A DNA stretch of 64,000 bases, taken from NCBI GenBank assembly GCA_963828185.1, contig CAWHDV010000008.1:124001-188000 (forward strand). Direction: 5' to 3'. This document shows positions 46,419 to 55,581 of this stretch, in pieces; position 1 is the first letter of the stretch; every line of letters starts with the position of its first letter. The position numbers and the translations under genes were made by a program. The DNA is from Rhodoblastus sp963828185. GTDB taxonomy: Bacteria > Pseudomonadota > Alphaproteobacteria > Rhizobiales > Beijerinckiaceae. The notes under the pieces are model-generated. The model was given only the letters and a program-made list of their open reading frames with translations. It searched no databases and was not told the origin of the DNA.

Positions 46419-49352
46419 TCACGAAGGCTTGCCCTTGATGGCGGGATTCCGGTTGCGGATCAGCGCGCTGTAACTCGTGCGCGGCCGTGTGTTCAAATCC
46501 TCGAGCAGCACGTAATCGATCGGCGAGCCCTTGCGCCGGGACACCGCGCTGGCGCGATCGTTGCGGTCGCCGAAAACGATCGCCTGCGTCGGGCAGGCTT
46601 GCTGGCAGGCGGTGACGATCTCGCCGTCGCGAAGCGGCCTGTCGTCGCGCGCGGCGGCGATCTGCGTGGTGCGGATGCGCTGGATGCAATAGGTGCATTT
46701 CTCCATCACGCCGCGCTCGCGGACCGTGACCTCCGGATTCCAGGATTCGTCGGGCCGTTCGTTCTGGTCCGCATAGCCGAAGAAATTGAAGCGGCGCACC
46801 TTGTAGGGGCAATTGTTGGAGCAGAATCGCGTGCCGACGCAGCGATTGTAGACCATGAGATTGAGGCCCTCATGGTCGTGAACCGTCGCGTGCACAGGGC
46901 AAACCACCTCGCACGGCGCCTCCTCGCAATGCATGCAGGGCATCGGCTCGAAGGCGATGTCGGGATCGTCGCTCGGACCAGAATAATAGCGGTCGATGCG
47001 GAGCCAGTGCATCACGCGTTCGGCGAGCACCTGGTCCTTGCCGACCACCGGCACGTTATTCTCCGCCTGGCAGGCGATGGCGCAGGCCTGGCAGCCGATG
47101 CACGAGTTGAGGTCGATCGCCATCGCCCACGCCCGGTCGGGATATGCGTAAGCGCGATAAAGCAACTCCGGCTTTTCCGGCTTCCTGACGATAGAGCGGG
47201 GATCGCTGTTGAACTGGTCGAGGCTGCCCTCTTGAACGAGATCGCGTCCTGCGACGTGATCGTGCCCCTGCGTCGTGGCGAGCCGACAAGTCTCCCCGGT
47301 CTTGCTGATCGAAGACAGGACGGCGGTCCATGGATCGGACCGGATCCGCAACCGATAGGCGTCAAATCCCGCTCCGGCGCCGAGGCCGCCGGCGGCGCGT
47401 CCCCAGCCGAGCGGCAAGGTGACGCAATTTTCCGCCTGGCCCGGCAGGACGAATACCGGCGCCTTCAGCGTCCGGCCGTTGGCGGTGATTTCGACGACAT
47501 CGTCGGTCGCGAGGCCAAGCCGTTTCGCCGTGGCCGGCGCGATCAGCGCGGCATTGTCCCAGGTGAGCCGGGTGAAGGCGCGCGCCATCTCCAGAAGCCA
47601 GGGATTATCCGCATAGCGCCCGTCCCAATTTCCTTCGTCGGGACGAAACAGCGCCTGAATCTCGCCCCGCCGCGCCGTCGCCGGCGGCGGCAAGCCCTTG
47701 ACGGCGTTGGCGTTCAGCGTGACGTTCAGGACTGACGATGCGGTGTTCGGCACAGCGCCCAATCGCACGGCGCCGCGCCAAAAAACGTCTGGATCGCCTT
47801 CTTGCTGTTTCTGGGCGCGTCGGCGCCAAAAATCGCGCGTCAGGGCGTAATCGTCAGGCGTCAGGTTTCCGAGCAGGACGGAGAGGACCTGCCGCGGCGA
47901 ATGGCCGCCATAGAGAGGGCGCGCTTGCGGCTGCAGGATGGTCGCCGTTCCATCGAAAGCGCGGGCGTCGCCCCAGGTTTCGTAGTCGTGCGTCGCAGGC
48001 AATCGCCACTTGCAGGCGAGCGCGGTCTCGTCCTCGTAAAGCGACAGGCAGGCCGAAAACGGCACGTGGCGCAGCGCCGAGGCGAATTCGCTGTCGGCGG
48101 GCGCGTCATAAACCGGATTGGCCCCGAGGATGAGCAGCGTGTCCACCTTGTCCGCAGCCATTTCCTGCGTGAGTTCGGACAGTTGCTGTTGCTTTGCCGC
48201 GGCGCCCGCGTCGATGGGCGCGATCAGTCGCACCGTCTTGCCGAAAGCGCCGAGCGCATTGTTGATTGCGTCCGCGAGGAGGTGGACTTCGACAGGCTGC
48301 TCGCATCCCGCATGGACCAGCGAGGCGCCCTTGTGCTGGAGCAGATCGTCGGCGGCGGCCTTAAGCCAGTCCGCTTGCAGGTGCTCTTGCCCGGCCCATT
48401 CCTGCGGCCCGGCGCCCACATGCGCCGCCAAATGGCGCAGCGAAGCGACGATGTCGTCCGGCCGCAGCGGCAGGCGATGGTCCGCCTTGGCGCCGAGCAG
48501 GGTCGGCGTGCTTTCTATGGCGTAGACGCGGCTCATCTTGCCGCCGGTCTCAAACGGGCGCCTGGCTGCGGCGAAGGCGCGGGCGTAAGCGAGCCAGCCG
48601 GGCGCCGACGAGATGAGATCGCTGCCGACGCCGAAGATTCTTTCGGCTGCGCCGACGTCGAAGATCCTTTCGGTCGCGGTCCCGAAGCTGGCCGCCGCCG
48701 CGATCAGTTCGTTGTCGCGATGGAGCGGCTCCCACTGCCGCCAGACCATGGCCGGGTACTGCTTTTGCAGGTCCGCGAGCAACGATTGAAGCAGCGGCGA
48801 ACCCGTGGCGCCGGTCAGGATGCGAAGCCCCGCCCCTTTGCTGTGCAAGAGCGCGTCGCGGCGGTCGTGGAGAGCGCTGACGAAGCCTTCCCACGTCGCG
48901 ATTTGCCCAGCGCCGACAATCGTCTGCGCGCGTCGCGGGTCGTACAATCCGAGGATGCTGGCCTGCATGATCGCGCTGGCCGCGCCCAGGCTCGCCGGAT
49001 GGTCCGGATTGCCTTCGATCTTGATCGGCCGCGCCATCTGATGGGCGACGAGGACGCCGGTCGCGTAGGCCCCTTGCGTCATCGCCGTGGCGAAGTAGCT
49101 GTTTTTGCCAGGAATGACATTTTCCGGCTCTTCGACATAGGGCAGAAGCTGGCGTCGATCGACTTCCGGCCCGCAGCCCGCCAATCCGCCGAGCGCCATC
49201 GACGCGGCCATCAGTTGCAGGAAGCGACGGCGGTCGAACGAATTGACGATGTCGCGGAAGCGCGGCGCCTCGCGCTCGACAAACGCGACGAACGCCTCGG
49301 TCTCCGCGAGTTCTTCAAGACTTCGCCAGTATGTGCGCGGCGATTCCGTCAT
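46419..49352 (-). CDS. actB: alternative complex III iron-sulfur/molybdopterin-like subunit ActB
   Basis: 977 residues from the ATG overlapping the actA stop. A Tat-type DRRRFLQLMAASMALGG (residues 40-56) with a lipobox LAGC (Cys60) targets it to the periplasm as a lipoprotein. A molybdopterin-oxidoreductase-like domain without catalytic cofactor ligands is followed by the four-cluster ferredoxin domain (CIGCQACAIACQAEN, CMHCEEAPCEVVCPVHAT, CVGTRFCSNNCPYKVRRF, CTYCIQRI with CQQACPTQAI). It transfers electrons from quinol toward the haems. A 27-bp tandem duplication near residue ~230 repeats ERIFxVGxx. Confidence 0.95.
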   Translation of the reverse strand: MTESPRTYWRSLEELAETEAFVAFVEREAPRFRDIVNSFDRRRFLQLMAASMALGGLAGCGPEVDRRQLLPYVEEPENVIPGKNSYFATAMTQGAYATGVLVAHQMARPIKIEGNPDHPASLGAASAIMQASILGLYDPRRAQTIVGAGQIATWEGFVSALHDRRDALLHSKGAGLRILTGATGSPLLQSLLADLQKQYPAMVWRQWEPLHRDNELIAAAASFGTATERIFDVGAAERIFGVGSDLISSAPGWLAYARAFAAARRPFETGGKMSRVYAIESTPTLLGAKADHRLPLRPDDIVASLRHLAAHVGAGPQEWAGQEHLQADWLKAAADDLLQHKGASLVHAGCEQPVEVHLLADAINNALGAFGKTVRLIAPIDAGAAAKQQQLSELTQEMAADKVDTLLILGANPVYDAPADSEFASALRHVPFSACLSLYEDETALACKWRLPATHDYETWGDARAFDGTATILQPQARPLYGGHSPRQVLSVLLGNLTPDDYALTRDFWRRRAQKQQEGDPDVFWRGAVRLGAVPNTASSVLNVTLNANAVKGLPPPATARRGEIQALFRPDEGNWDGRYADNPWLLEMARAFTRLTWDNAALIAPATAKRLGLATDDVVEITANGRTLKAPVFVLPGQAENCVTLPLGWGRAAGGLGAGAGFDAYRLRIRSDPWTAVLSSISKTGETCRLATTQGHDHVAGRDLVQEGSLDQFNSDPRSIVRKPEKPELLYRAYAYPDRAWAMAIDLNSCIGCQACAIACQAENNVPVVGKDQVLAERVMHWLRIDRYYSGPSDDPDIAFEPMPCMHCEEAPCEVVCPVHATVHDHEGLNLMVYNRCVGTRFCSNNCPYKVRRFNFFGYADQNERPDESWNPEVTVRERGVMEKCTYCIQRIRTTQIAAARDDRPLRDGEIVTACQQACPTQAIVFGDRNDRASAVSRRKGSPIDYVLLEDLNTRPRTSYSALIRNRNPAIKGKPS

Positions 49353-49999
49353 CGATGACATATCCCGCAATCGGAAAGGTTATCTGGATGAATGTGATAG
49401 GCGGCCATCAAGGCGTGGCCGGATGGCGTCGCGGGCGTGCGGCGCCAATGCGGATCGAAGATCTTGTCCTTGGGGCGCAGCCGTTGCGCCGGATCGCGGT
49501 GGCAGGAAAGGCACCACCCCATGTAAAGCGTGCTGGCCTTCCAGGTGAGGTCCATGTCGCCGATCGGGCCGTGGCATTCCGTGCAGCCCACGCCCTTGGC
49601 GATATGGATGCTGTGGTCGAAATAGACATAGTCGGGCAAAGTATAGACGCGCGTCCAGCGCAGGGGCTTGTCCTCGGCGAGGCTCTGGCGATCCGGCGCG
49701 AGCATTGCGGCGTTGGTCCAGATCTGCGAATGACAGGTCATGCAAATCGCCGTCGAAGGCATGCCGGCGTCGGACGATTTCTCGACCATCGTATGGCAAT
49801 AGCGGCAATCGAGGCCGAGGCCGCTGACGTGATGCTTATGGCTGAACGGCACGGGTTGTTGGGGCGCGAACCCCACCAGCGTATTGTAATTCATATAAGG
49901 AACGACCGAGATCGAGGCGATCAATCCGAGACCTGCGCACGCCGCGGCGACGAGGGCCGCGTTCATGAACAGGTTGGCTCTCGGGCCGAAGATTCCCAC
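49349..49999 (-). CDS. actA: alternative complex III pentahaem cytochrome c subunit ActA
   Basis: 216 residues from the GTG at 49999, preceded by GAGGA at a good distance; a longer frame to 50125 lacks family similarity. One N-terminal helix (LVAAACAGLGLIASISVVPY) and five CxxCH sites: CRYCH, CMTCH, CTECH, CLSCH and CGICH, the normal ActA number. It is a periplasmic membrane-attached electron relay. First gene of the twelve-gene act-cox operon. Confidence 0.95.
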   Translation of the reverse strand: MGIFGPRANLFMNAALVAAACAGLGLIASISVVPYMNYNTLVGFAPQQPVPFSHKHHVSGLGLDCRYCHTMVEKSSDAGMPSTAICMTCHSQIWTNAAMLAPDRQSLAEDKPLRWTRVYTLPDYVYFDHSIHIAKGVGCTECHGPIGDMDLTWKASTLYMGWCLSCHRDPAQRLRPKDKIFDPHWRRTPATPSGHALMAAYHIHPDNLSDCGICHR

Positions 50000-50277
50000 T
50001 CGGCTTTCCTCGCGTTCCGGCGCTCCGGGCGCTGCCCGCACGACAATTCCCAAGCCGACGTTTTCGTTCCCGACGCAGGCGGGGAAGGCTCCGCCGTAAC
50101 CGCGCTGAACCGCGCTGGGGCGCATCGAAGGCGGGGCTTGGCGGCCGTGAGCAGCAGGTTGTTCACCACCAGCGTTGCCCTCGCCTTTTTTGCTCCGGCG
50201 CGGAACATCACATTGTGCGCCGGGTTTCAGGGCGAACTGACGCGGCCAACGCGCCGTTGGTTTTGTGGAGCAAGCGC

Positions 50278-51579
50278 TTGCTTCCTAAAGTCGTGATCCT
50301 CGGAGCAGGCTTTGGCGGCATTGCGGCTGCGAAGGCGCTGTGCAATTGCCGCGCGGACGTTTTGCTCATCGATAAAACCAACCATCACCTGTTTCAGCCG
50401 CTGCTTTATCAGGTCGCGACCGCCGCGCTGGCGCCTTCAGACATCGCGGCGCCGGCGCGGGCGCTGCTGCGGCGCGGAAAAAACGTCAAAGTCTTGATGG
50501 CGGCAGTCATTGGAATCGACACGAAGTCTCGTCGCGTTCGGCTCGATGACGGCGCGGCTGTCGATTTCGATTTTCTTATCATCGGCACAGGTTCGGTCTA
50601 TGGTTTTTTTGGCCACGATCGCTGGGCGAAACATGTCCGCGTCCTCAAGACGCTGGAAGACGCGCTCGAAATCAGGTCGGTGTTGCTTTTCGCGTTCGAA
50701 TTGGCCGAGCGCTGCGCCGATGCGCAAAAAACGCAACATCTTCTCACGTTCGTGATTGTCGGCGGCGGTCCGACCGGGGTTGAACTGGCCGGCACAATCG
50801 CCGAGTTGGCGCAGGCGACGCTGGCGCGCGACTTCCGCAACATCGACGCGCGCGCGTCGCGCATAATCCTTTGCGAGGGCGGCGACCGCTTGCTGCCCGC
50901 CTTCACTGCGGCTCAATCCGCCTATTGCCTCAAGGCGTTGCAGTCGCTCGGCGTGCAAGTCCGGCTAGGCGCGATGGTCAGCGAGATCGACGGCTTGGGC
51001 ATTCGTCTCGGCGAGGAGTTCATTTCGGCTTCGACGATCCTGTGGTGCGCGGGAACCGAGGCGACGCCGGCGGCGCGATGGCTTGCGGCCGCGGCGGCGA
51101 AAAACGGTTGCGTGACGGTTTCAACCGATTGCTCCGTTCCCGGCCATCCCGAAATTTTCGCGATTGGCGATGTCGCCAACTTCGACGATGGGACCGGCCG
51201 GCCGCTTCCCGGCCTCGCTCCGGTCGCCAAGCAGCAGGGTCGATATGTCGGCGCGCTGGTGCGCGCGCGCGTGTCCGGCGACCCAGCGCCGTTGCCGTTT
51301 CGCTATCGCGACTACGGGATCATGGCGATCATTGGCCGCTCGCGCGCGGTCGCCCGCATCGCCGGCCTGGCGCTGACCGGCTTCATCGCCTGGCTGACAT
51401 GGTCACTCGTCCATCTGATGCTGCTGGTGGATTTCCGCAGCCGCCTGATCGTCTATGTCAACTGGGCCTGGGCCTGGTTTACCTATGGGCGCGGGGCGCG
51501 GCTTTTGACCGAAACGCCGGCGCGCACAGCGCGCATGAACGTTCCGAAAGACCCGGCAGACGGAATTGGCGCCGGATGA
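50278..51579 (+). CDS. ndh: type II NADH:quinone oxidoreductase (NDH-2)
   Basis: 433 residues from a TTG at 50278 with GGAG seven bases upstream, so the FAD motif VVILGAGFGGIAAAKAL follows at once as usual; a GTG at 50215 would add a 21-residue tail. The NADH motif is VIVGGGPTGVELAGTI, and the quinone-site region is GLAPVAKQQGRYVGALVRAR. The C-terminal amphipathic anchor includes GFIAWLTWSLVHLMLLVDFR. It oxidises NADH without proton pumping on the inner membrane face. It is divergent from actA, 278 bp away, so a shared respiratory control region is plausible. Confidence 0.92.
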   Translation: MLPKVVILGAGFGGIAAAKALCNCRADVLLIDKTNHHLFQPLLYQVATAALAPSDIAAPARALLRRGKNVKVLMAAVIGIDTKSRRVRLDDGAAVDFDFLIIGTGSVYGFFGHDRWAKHVRVLKTLEDALEIRSVLLFAFELAERCADAQKTQHLLTFVIVGGGPTGVELAGTIAELAQATLARDFRNIDARASRIILCEGGDRLLPAFTAAQSAYCLKALQSLGVQVRLGAMVSEIDGLGIRLGEEFISASTILWCAGTEATPAARWLAAAAAKNGCVTVSTDCSVPGHPEIFAIGDVANFDDGTGRPLPGLAPVAKQQGRYVGALVRARVSGDPAPLPFRYRDYGIMAIIGRSRAVARIAGLALTGFIAWLTWSLVHLMLLVDFRSRLIVYVNWAWAWFTYGRGARLLTETPARTARMNVPKDPADGIGAG

Positions 51580-51727
51580 CCCGGCACGCGCTGAACCTTG
51601 AGCTTGTGCGGCGCTCGCCACACCCGTCAGCATTCGAGGCGCGCTGCGGACAAAAAGACGGTCGCGTCTGAACCGCTACGGCTTCGCCGGGTTTCAAGGG
51701 CGACATGTTTTCCATCGCGAGCGGAAT

Positions 51728-52255
51728 ATGGATCGAACCCACATCCAGCATCAGCTTCAGGAATTGATCGGCGCCGGCGGCAGCGACAACATCCTCTGGT
51801 GGCAGATGTGCGTGAGGGGCGCGCTGGTCTTCCTGTTCGGCCTGGTCATCATCCGCCTTTTCGGGCGCAAGGCTTTTGGCAAGCAGACGCCGCTCGACAT
51901 CGTCCTGGCGATCGTCATGGGCTCCAGTCTCAGCCGTACGCTGACAGGCAACGCGCCCTTCGTGGCCACGCTCGCGGCCATGACGCTGATCGCCTTCCTG
52001 TTCTGGCTGCTGGAGCATCTGGCGATCCGCTGGCGCGGCTTCAGCCGTCTGGTCAAGGGCGAGCCCATCCCGCTGGTGCGCAATGGTCGCTGCGACCAAC
52101 AGCAAATGCGACGAGCAGCTATCGGCGCAGCGGATCTCGAGGAGGCCGCCAGGCAGTCCGGCCTTGGCGGCCTGGACGAAATCGGCGAAGCCGTTCTGGA
52201 AAGAAGCGGCAAGATCAGCGCAAAACGCCGGGACGACAGCCGCCAATCCCCTTGA
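51728..52255 (+). CDS. DUF421/YetF-like membrane protein
   Basis: 175 residues with three N-terminal helices (VRGALVFLFGLVIIRLFGRK, LDIVLAIVMGSSLSRTLTGN, TLAAMTLIAFLFWLLEHLAI). The family signature RLFGRKAFGKQTPLDIVLAI is followed by the start of the cytoplasmic domain (GEPIPLVRNGRCDQQQMRRA). The C-terminal domain is short compared with Bacillus YetF. Function unknown. Confidence 0.85.
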   Translation: MDRTHIQHQLQELIGAGGSDNILWWQMCVRGALVFLFGLVIIRLFGRKAFGKQTPLDIVLAIVMGSSLSRTLTGNAPFVATLAAMTLIAFLFWLLEHLAIRWRGFSRLVKGEPIPLVRNGRCDQQQMRRAAIGAADLEEAARQSGLGGLDEIGEAVLERSGKISAKRRDDSRQSP

Positions 52256-52484
52256 TCCCTTGCGTTTGCAGGAGAGCGCGCGAGATTTACGCCTTTATCG
52301 AAGAGTCGGGAGCCTTGATGCGCTCGTCGGGTGTTCGTCGAGTTCGCGCGAGTTCGGCCATTCCGTGCAGGGCGCTCCAACCTGTCATCGTCGCCGCGGC
52401 CTATTGTGCCGGCGATGCGTGAGTCAGGCAGAATCCGCTCTCGACGCTTCTCCCTCCCGGTGGCATGATGCATCTGAGGCTTGG

Positions 52485-53693
52485 ATGTCGAAATTCGACC
52501 ACGTCACAAGGAGCGAAATCGAAGCCGCCGCCGCCCATCTTGCGGCGGTCGTCGGCGCCTCCTCCGACGCCATTATCAGCAAGACGCTCGACGGGGTGAT
52601 CCTCAGCTGGAACCCCGGCGCCACGCGGATTTTCGGCTACGGCGCCGAGGAAATGATCGGGCAGCCGATCATGCGGCTGATCCCGCCGGACCGCGCCCAG
52701 GAAGAGATTGTCATCCTGGCGCGGCTCAAGGCTGGCGAGCGCTTCGACCAATACGAAACCGTTCGCGTTGCGAGGGATGGACGAAAGCTTGACGTCTCCG
52801 TGACGATTTCGCCCATTTATAATGCCTCGGGCGAGATTGTGGCTGCGTCGAAAATTGTTCGCGACATCACCGATCGCAAGCGCGCCATCGAGCGGGAGGC
52901 TGAAACTCTAAAGGCGCATATCGCCGAGCAGACTCGCATTGCTGCCTTGTTGCAAGAGAGTGAGGCGAGGGTTAGGGCGATCAACCTTGAACTGGAGCGG
53001 CGCGTAGGCGATCAGACGGCAGAGCTTCGAGCCGCCAACGCCTATTTGACCGACGCGCTTGAGCAGCGCAGCAGCGCGCTCGCGCAGCGCGATATCCTGC
53101 TTCGCGAGGTTTATCATCGCGTGAAGAACAACCTGCAGATGGTCGATGCTCTGCTCGTGGCGGAGTCCCGACATCTTGGCGACGCAGAAGCGGCCAGCGC
53201 CTTGTTCAGCCTGCGTCAGCGGATTTACGCGCTGGGGCTGGTTCACCAGCAGCTGATGGAATCGAGAGACTTGAAAACGTTCGACATTGCGCCCTTCCTG
53301 CGAGAACTTGCCGACAAGATTGTTCGCGCCGCCGGAAAACGAGGCGTCAACGTCGCGGTGAACTCAATTCCGTTGGCGGTCGGTCTGGATTTCGCCATTC
53401 CGATCGGACTGCTGGTGACGGAGCTGCTGACCAATTCACTCAAACATGCCTTCCCGACCGGGACAGGACATATTTCCGTCTTGCTGCGACGGGACGCAGC
53501 GCGAAAGCTTGTCCTCATCATATCTGACGATGGTCAGGGTCGGCCAAACGGCCCAACCTCGCGTGAGGCCGCTCCGGGTCTTGGAATGAAGATAATTGCG
53601 GGTCTTGTCGCCCAGCTCAATGGCGTCATGACCGCAAGGAGCGAGAACGGCATGCGCACTGAAATTCAAGTCGACGAACCGGCAACGTCATGA
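52485..53693 (+). CDS. PAS-domain sensor histidine kinase of the HisKA_2/HWE type
   Basis: 402 residues from the ATG at 52485 (GAGG five bases upstream). An N-terminal PAS domain (GVILSWNPGATRIFGYGAEE with the PAC end IVRDITDRKRAIERE) is followed by a coiled coil (residues ~145-200) and the HisKA_2 phospho-acceptor REVYHRVKNNLQMVDALLVA (His211). The ATPase domain contains VTELLTNSLKHAFP and APGLGMKIIAGLVAQLNG. No membrane segments, so it senses an intracellular cue. Overlaps its response regulator by ATGA. Confidence 0.9.
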   Translation: MSKFDHVTRSEIEAAAAHLAAVVGASSDAIISKTLDGVILSWNPGATRIFGYGAEEMIGQPIMRLIPPDRAQEEIVILARLKAGERFDQYETVRVARDGRKLDVSVTISPIYNASGEIVAASKIVRDITDRKRAIEREAETLKAHIAEQTRIAALLQESEARVRAINLELERRVGDQTAELRAANAYLTDALEQRSSALAQRDILLREVYHRVKNNLQMVDALLVAESRHLGDAEAASALFSLRQRIYALGLVHQQLMESRDLKTFDIAPFLRELADKIVRAAGKRGVNVAVNSIPLAVGLDFAIPIGLLVTELLTNSLKHAFPTGTGHISVLLRRDAARKLVLIISDDGQGRPNGPTSREAAPGLGMKIIAGLVAQLNGVMTARSENGMRTEIQVDEPATS

Positions 53694-54067
53694 ACGAACT
53701 GCATGACAAGGTGCTGATCGTCGACGACGAGTTCTTGATCGTCATGGGGCTGTCCATGCAGGTTGAGGATATGGGCAGGGAAGTCTGTGGCACGGCGGCG
53801 ACCGCGGATGAGGCGGTCGCGCTCGCCCAGAAATATCGGCCATCGATCGTGCTGATGGATATGCGTCTGATGGGCCAGAAGGACGGCGTCGATGCGGCGC
53901 TTGCAATCCATGAAACCGTGGGCTCGAAAGTCATATTCATCACGGGGTCGCGCGAACCGGCGACGGTGGCGCGTATTCATCTCGATCATCCCTCGGCGGT
54001 GCTTTTCAAGCCGGTGACTGATGAGGAGCTTCGGTCGGCGATTGACGCGGCCGGAGCGGCCGCCTGA
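53690..54067 (+). CDS. stand-alone response regulator receiver
   Basis: 125 residues consisting only of a CheY-like receiver: acidic pair VLIVDDEFLIV, phospho-acceptor in SIVLMDMRLMGQKDG (Asp57), Thr/Ser switch IFITGS and Lys in AVLFKPVTDEEL. It lacks an output domain, so it probably signals by protein contact. Overlap with the upstream HisKA_2 kinase gene makes that kinase its likely partner. Confidence 0.92.
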   Translation: MNELHDKVLIVDDEFLIVMGLSMQVEDMGREVCGTAATADEAVALAQKYRPSIVLMDMRLMGQKDGVDAALAIHETVGSKVIFITGSREPATVARIHLDHPSAVLFKPVTDEELRSAIDAAGAAA

Positions 54068-54109
54068 CGGCGCTCACAACGGCGGCCAAGGACGCGGCGC
54101 AGCAGCGCC

Positions 54110-54346
54110 TCACGCCCAAGCCGCATGGCGCAATGACGAAGCCGCAGAAAGCGCGGTGGCGACGCCGACGCGTATGATCATGTCGCCGCGATGATCGAGC
54201 ACCTGCAGAGACTCGCCTGGCCGACCGTGTTCTTGCGCAACGTCGGCCAGAGCACGCCATATTGCCGCAGTCGACGGAAACACAGCCGCCTCCTCATAAC
54301 GAACTTCGCCGTTGGAGGTAACCAGTCGCAAATTCATTTTTTGCAT
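54110..54346 (-). CDS. small DUF6894-like hypothetical protein
   Basis: 78 residues, or 75 from an internal Met. The pattern TSNGEVRYEEAAVFPSTAAIW, ALADVAQEHGRPGESLQVLD and DMIIRVGVATALS resembles the small DUF6894-type proteins abundant in Hyphomicrobiales. No ribosome binding site stands out. Unknown function. Confidence 0.45.
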   Translation of the reverse strand: MQKMNLRLVTSNGEVRYEEAAVFPSTAAIWRALADVAQEHGRPGESLQVLDHRGDMIIRVGVATALSAASSLRHAAWA

Positions 54347-54392
54347 GAATTATCGCTTTTTCGCAATATTTAACAGAAAGTTGCGTGCCGTC

Positions 54393-54707
54393 TTATCGCG
54401 GGCAAAACGCGCCAACGTAGGACGGGGGCAAATATCGTTCAGCAGGGAAGCCGGTCTTTTTGCGCAAATCGGCATAAGCCATGATCAAAGCTGAGCGGGA
54501 AAAGGCGCGCGGCGCCGCCCATTCCGGCTCATCGAGCAGCCATTGCTCGATCGTTTCGTCGGCGCATTCTTCATCGGAATGCGACGCCAGATACGACTGT
54601 TGATCGACGATGTCATTGAGTCCGCCGTCCGCGAGGTAGGCTTGGGCGATGGCGCGGTGCATTTCGGCAGCGGATTGATGAATTTTCGACTGGAATTCGA
54701 AATGCAT
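54393..54707 (-). CDS. small hypothetical protein of unknown family
   Basis: 104 residues from the ATG at 54707, with AAGGA about seven bases upstream. The protein begins MHFEFQSKIHQSAAEMHRAI, is mostly helical and acidic in the middle (DEECADETIEQWLLDEPEW) and ends PPSYVGAFCPR. No known domain was recognised. A longer frame in the same phase starts at 55133 without a supported start. Confidence 0.5.
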   Translation of the reverse strand: MHFEFQSKIHQSAAEMHRAIAQAYLADGGLNDIVDQQSYLASHSDEECADETIEQWLLDEPEWAAPRAFSRSALIMAYADLRKKTGFPAERYLPPSYVGAFCPR

Positions 54708-54974
54708 CTGCAATTCCTTTTTTGTTGTGGGTCGCCACGTCCTCTCGACTTGAGATGCCTCAAAGCGCCTAAATTGAGAAATAAATAGATTGTGATCGCG
54801 GTTGGGGCGCCGTGTCAGGAAAGTTCTGACTTGCCAGCGCCGGACTCCCAGCGCCTTGTCGCTTCCCAACCGCATCGCCTTAGGCTTTGCTTGCCGCAAG
54901 CCGAAATGATTGCAAGCTTGACGCTTATGCCTGAACCGTAGCCTTTTATGACCTAAAGTCTTGTGAGTTTCAGA

Positions 54975-55275
54975 ATGCCCCAGCTCAAGAAAATATCGAG
55001 TGGCGATACGGTCGTTCCCGAAGTCGGCGACGCCCTGGCGGCGGAACTCTGGAGCCTGCGGCTTTATGTTGCGGGCCAGACCGACAAGTCGATCCGGGCG
55101 ATCAGGAACCTCTCCCGGATTTGCGCCGAGCATACTGGCGGAGGGCGATCAGATCCTGGCGATTCCGACCCTGGTGCGTCGGCTGCCCGAGCCGATCAAG
55201 AGAATCATCGGCGATCTGTCAAATGAAGAGCGCGTTCTGGTCGGCCTCGACATTCGCCCGCTCGCAAGCGCATAA
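54975..55275 (+). pseudogene. kaiB: kaiB with an internal ~50-nt deletion and frameshift
   Basis: The N-terminal half (LWSLRLYVAGQTDKSIRAIR, then NLSRICAEH) and the C-terminal half (LAEGDQILAIPTLVRRLPEP, then IIGDLSNEERVLVGLDIRP) are both textbook KaiB but lie in different frames, joined at about 55131. About 17 residues that normally sit between them (second beta-strand and following loop) are missing. The deletion equals 50 nt, so the frame is lost. A KaiB-like thioredoxin-fold protein could not be made. No kaiC is present upstream. Confidence 0.85.
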
Positions 55276-55299
55276 AGGTGGATTAACCGGGGAAGCGCA

Positions 55300-55581
55300 G
55301 TGTCCGAAATTCGCCATTCCCTGACTTTGTTCGTGACCGGGATCACGCCGCGCTCGCTGCGCGCGGACGCCAATGTGCGCGCATTTTGCGAGTGCGAGCT
55401 GCACGGCGGCTACGATCTCGAAATTGTCGATCTCCACGAACATCCCGAAAGGGCGCAGCAAGCCAATGTGGTGGTTTCGCCGACCCTTGCGCGCGCGCAT
55501 CCCAAACCCGTCCGGCTGCTGTTCGGCGACATGTCCGACAAGGACAAGCGGAGTTCCCTGCTAAGTCTGGCGCAAACATGA
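55300..55581 (+). CDS. KaiB-like protein, intact second copy
   Basis: 93 residues from a GTG with GGGGAAG six bases upstream. The KaiB fold is complete: LTLFVTGITPRSLRADANVR, GGYDLEIVDLHEHPERAQQA and VVVSPTLARAHPKPVRLLFG. It is more divergent than the upstream pseudogene copy and belongs to the KaiB-like group that accompanies PAS kinases. It overlaps the kinase start by 4 bp, implying co-translation and a signalling role with the kinase. Confidence 0.85.
   Translation: MSEIRHSLTLFVTGITPRSLRADANVRAFCECELHGGYDLEIVDLHEHPERAQQANVVVSPTLARAHPKPVRLLFGDMSDKDKRSSLLSLAQT

Noticed and set aside
45187..49358. Large plus-strand frames opposite actB and actC
   Set aside because: Shadows of the minus-strand genes; the haem, Fe-S and membrane motifs are all on the minus strand.
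53694..54974. A kaiC gene upstream of kaiB
   Set aside because: No Walker motif or ~500-codon frame is present; the space holds a response regulator and two small minus-strand ORFs.
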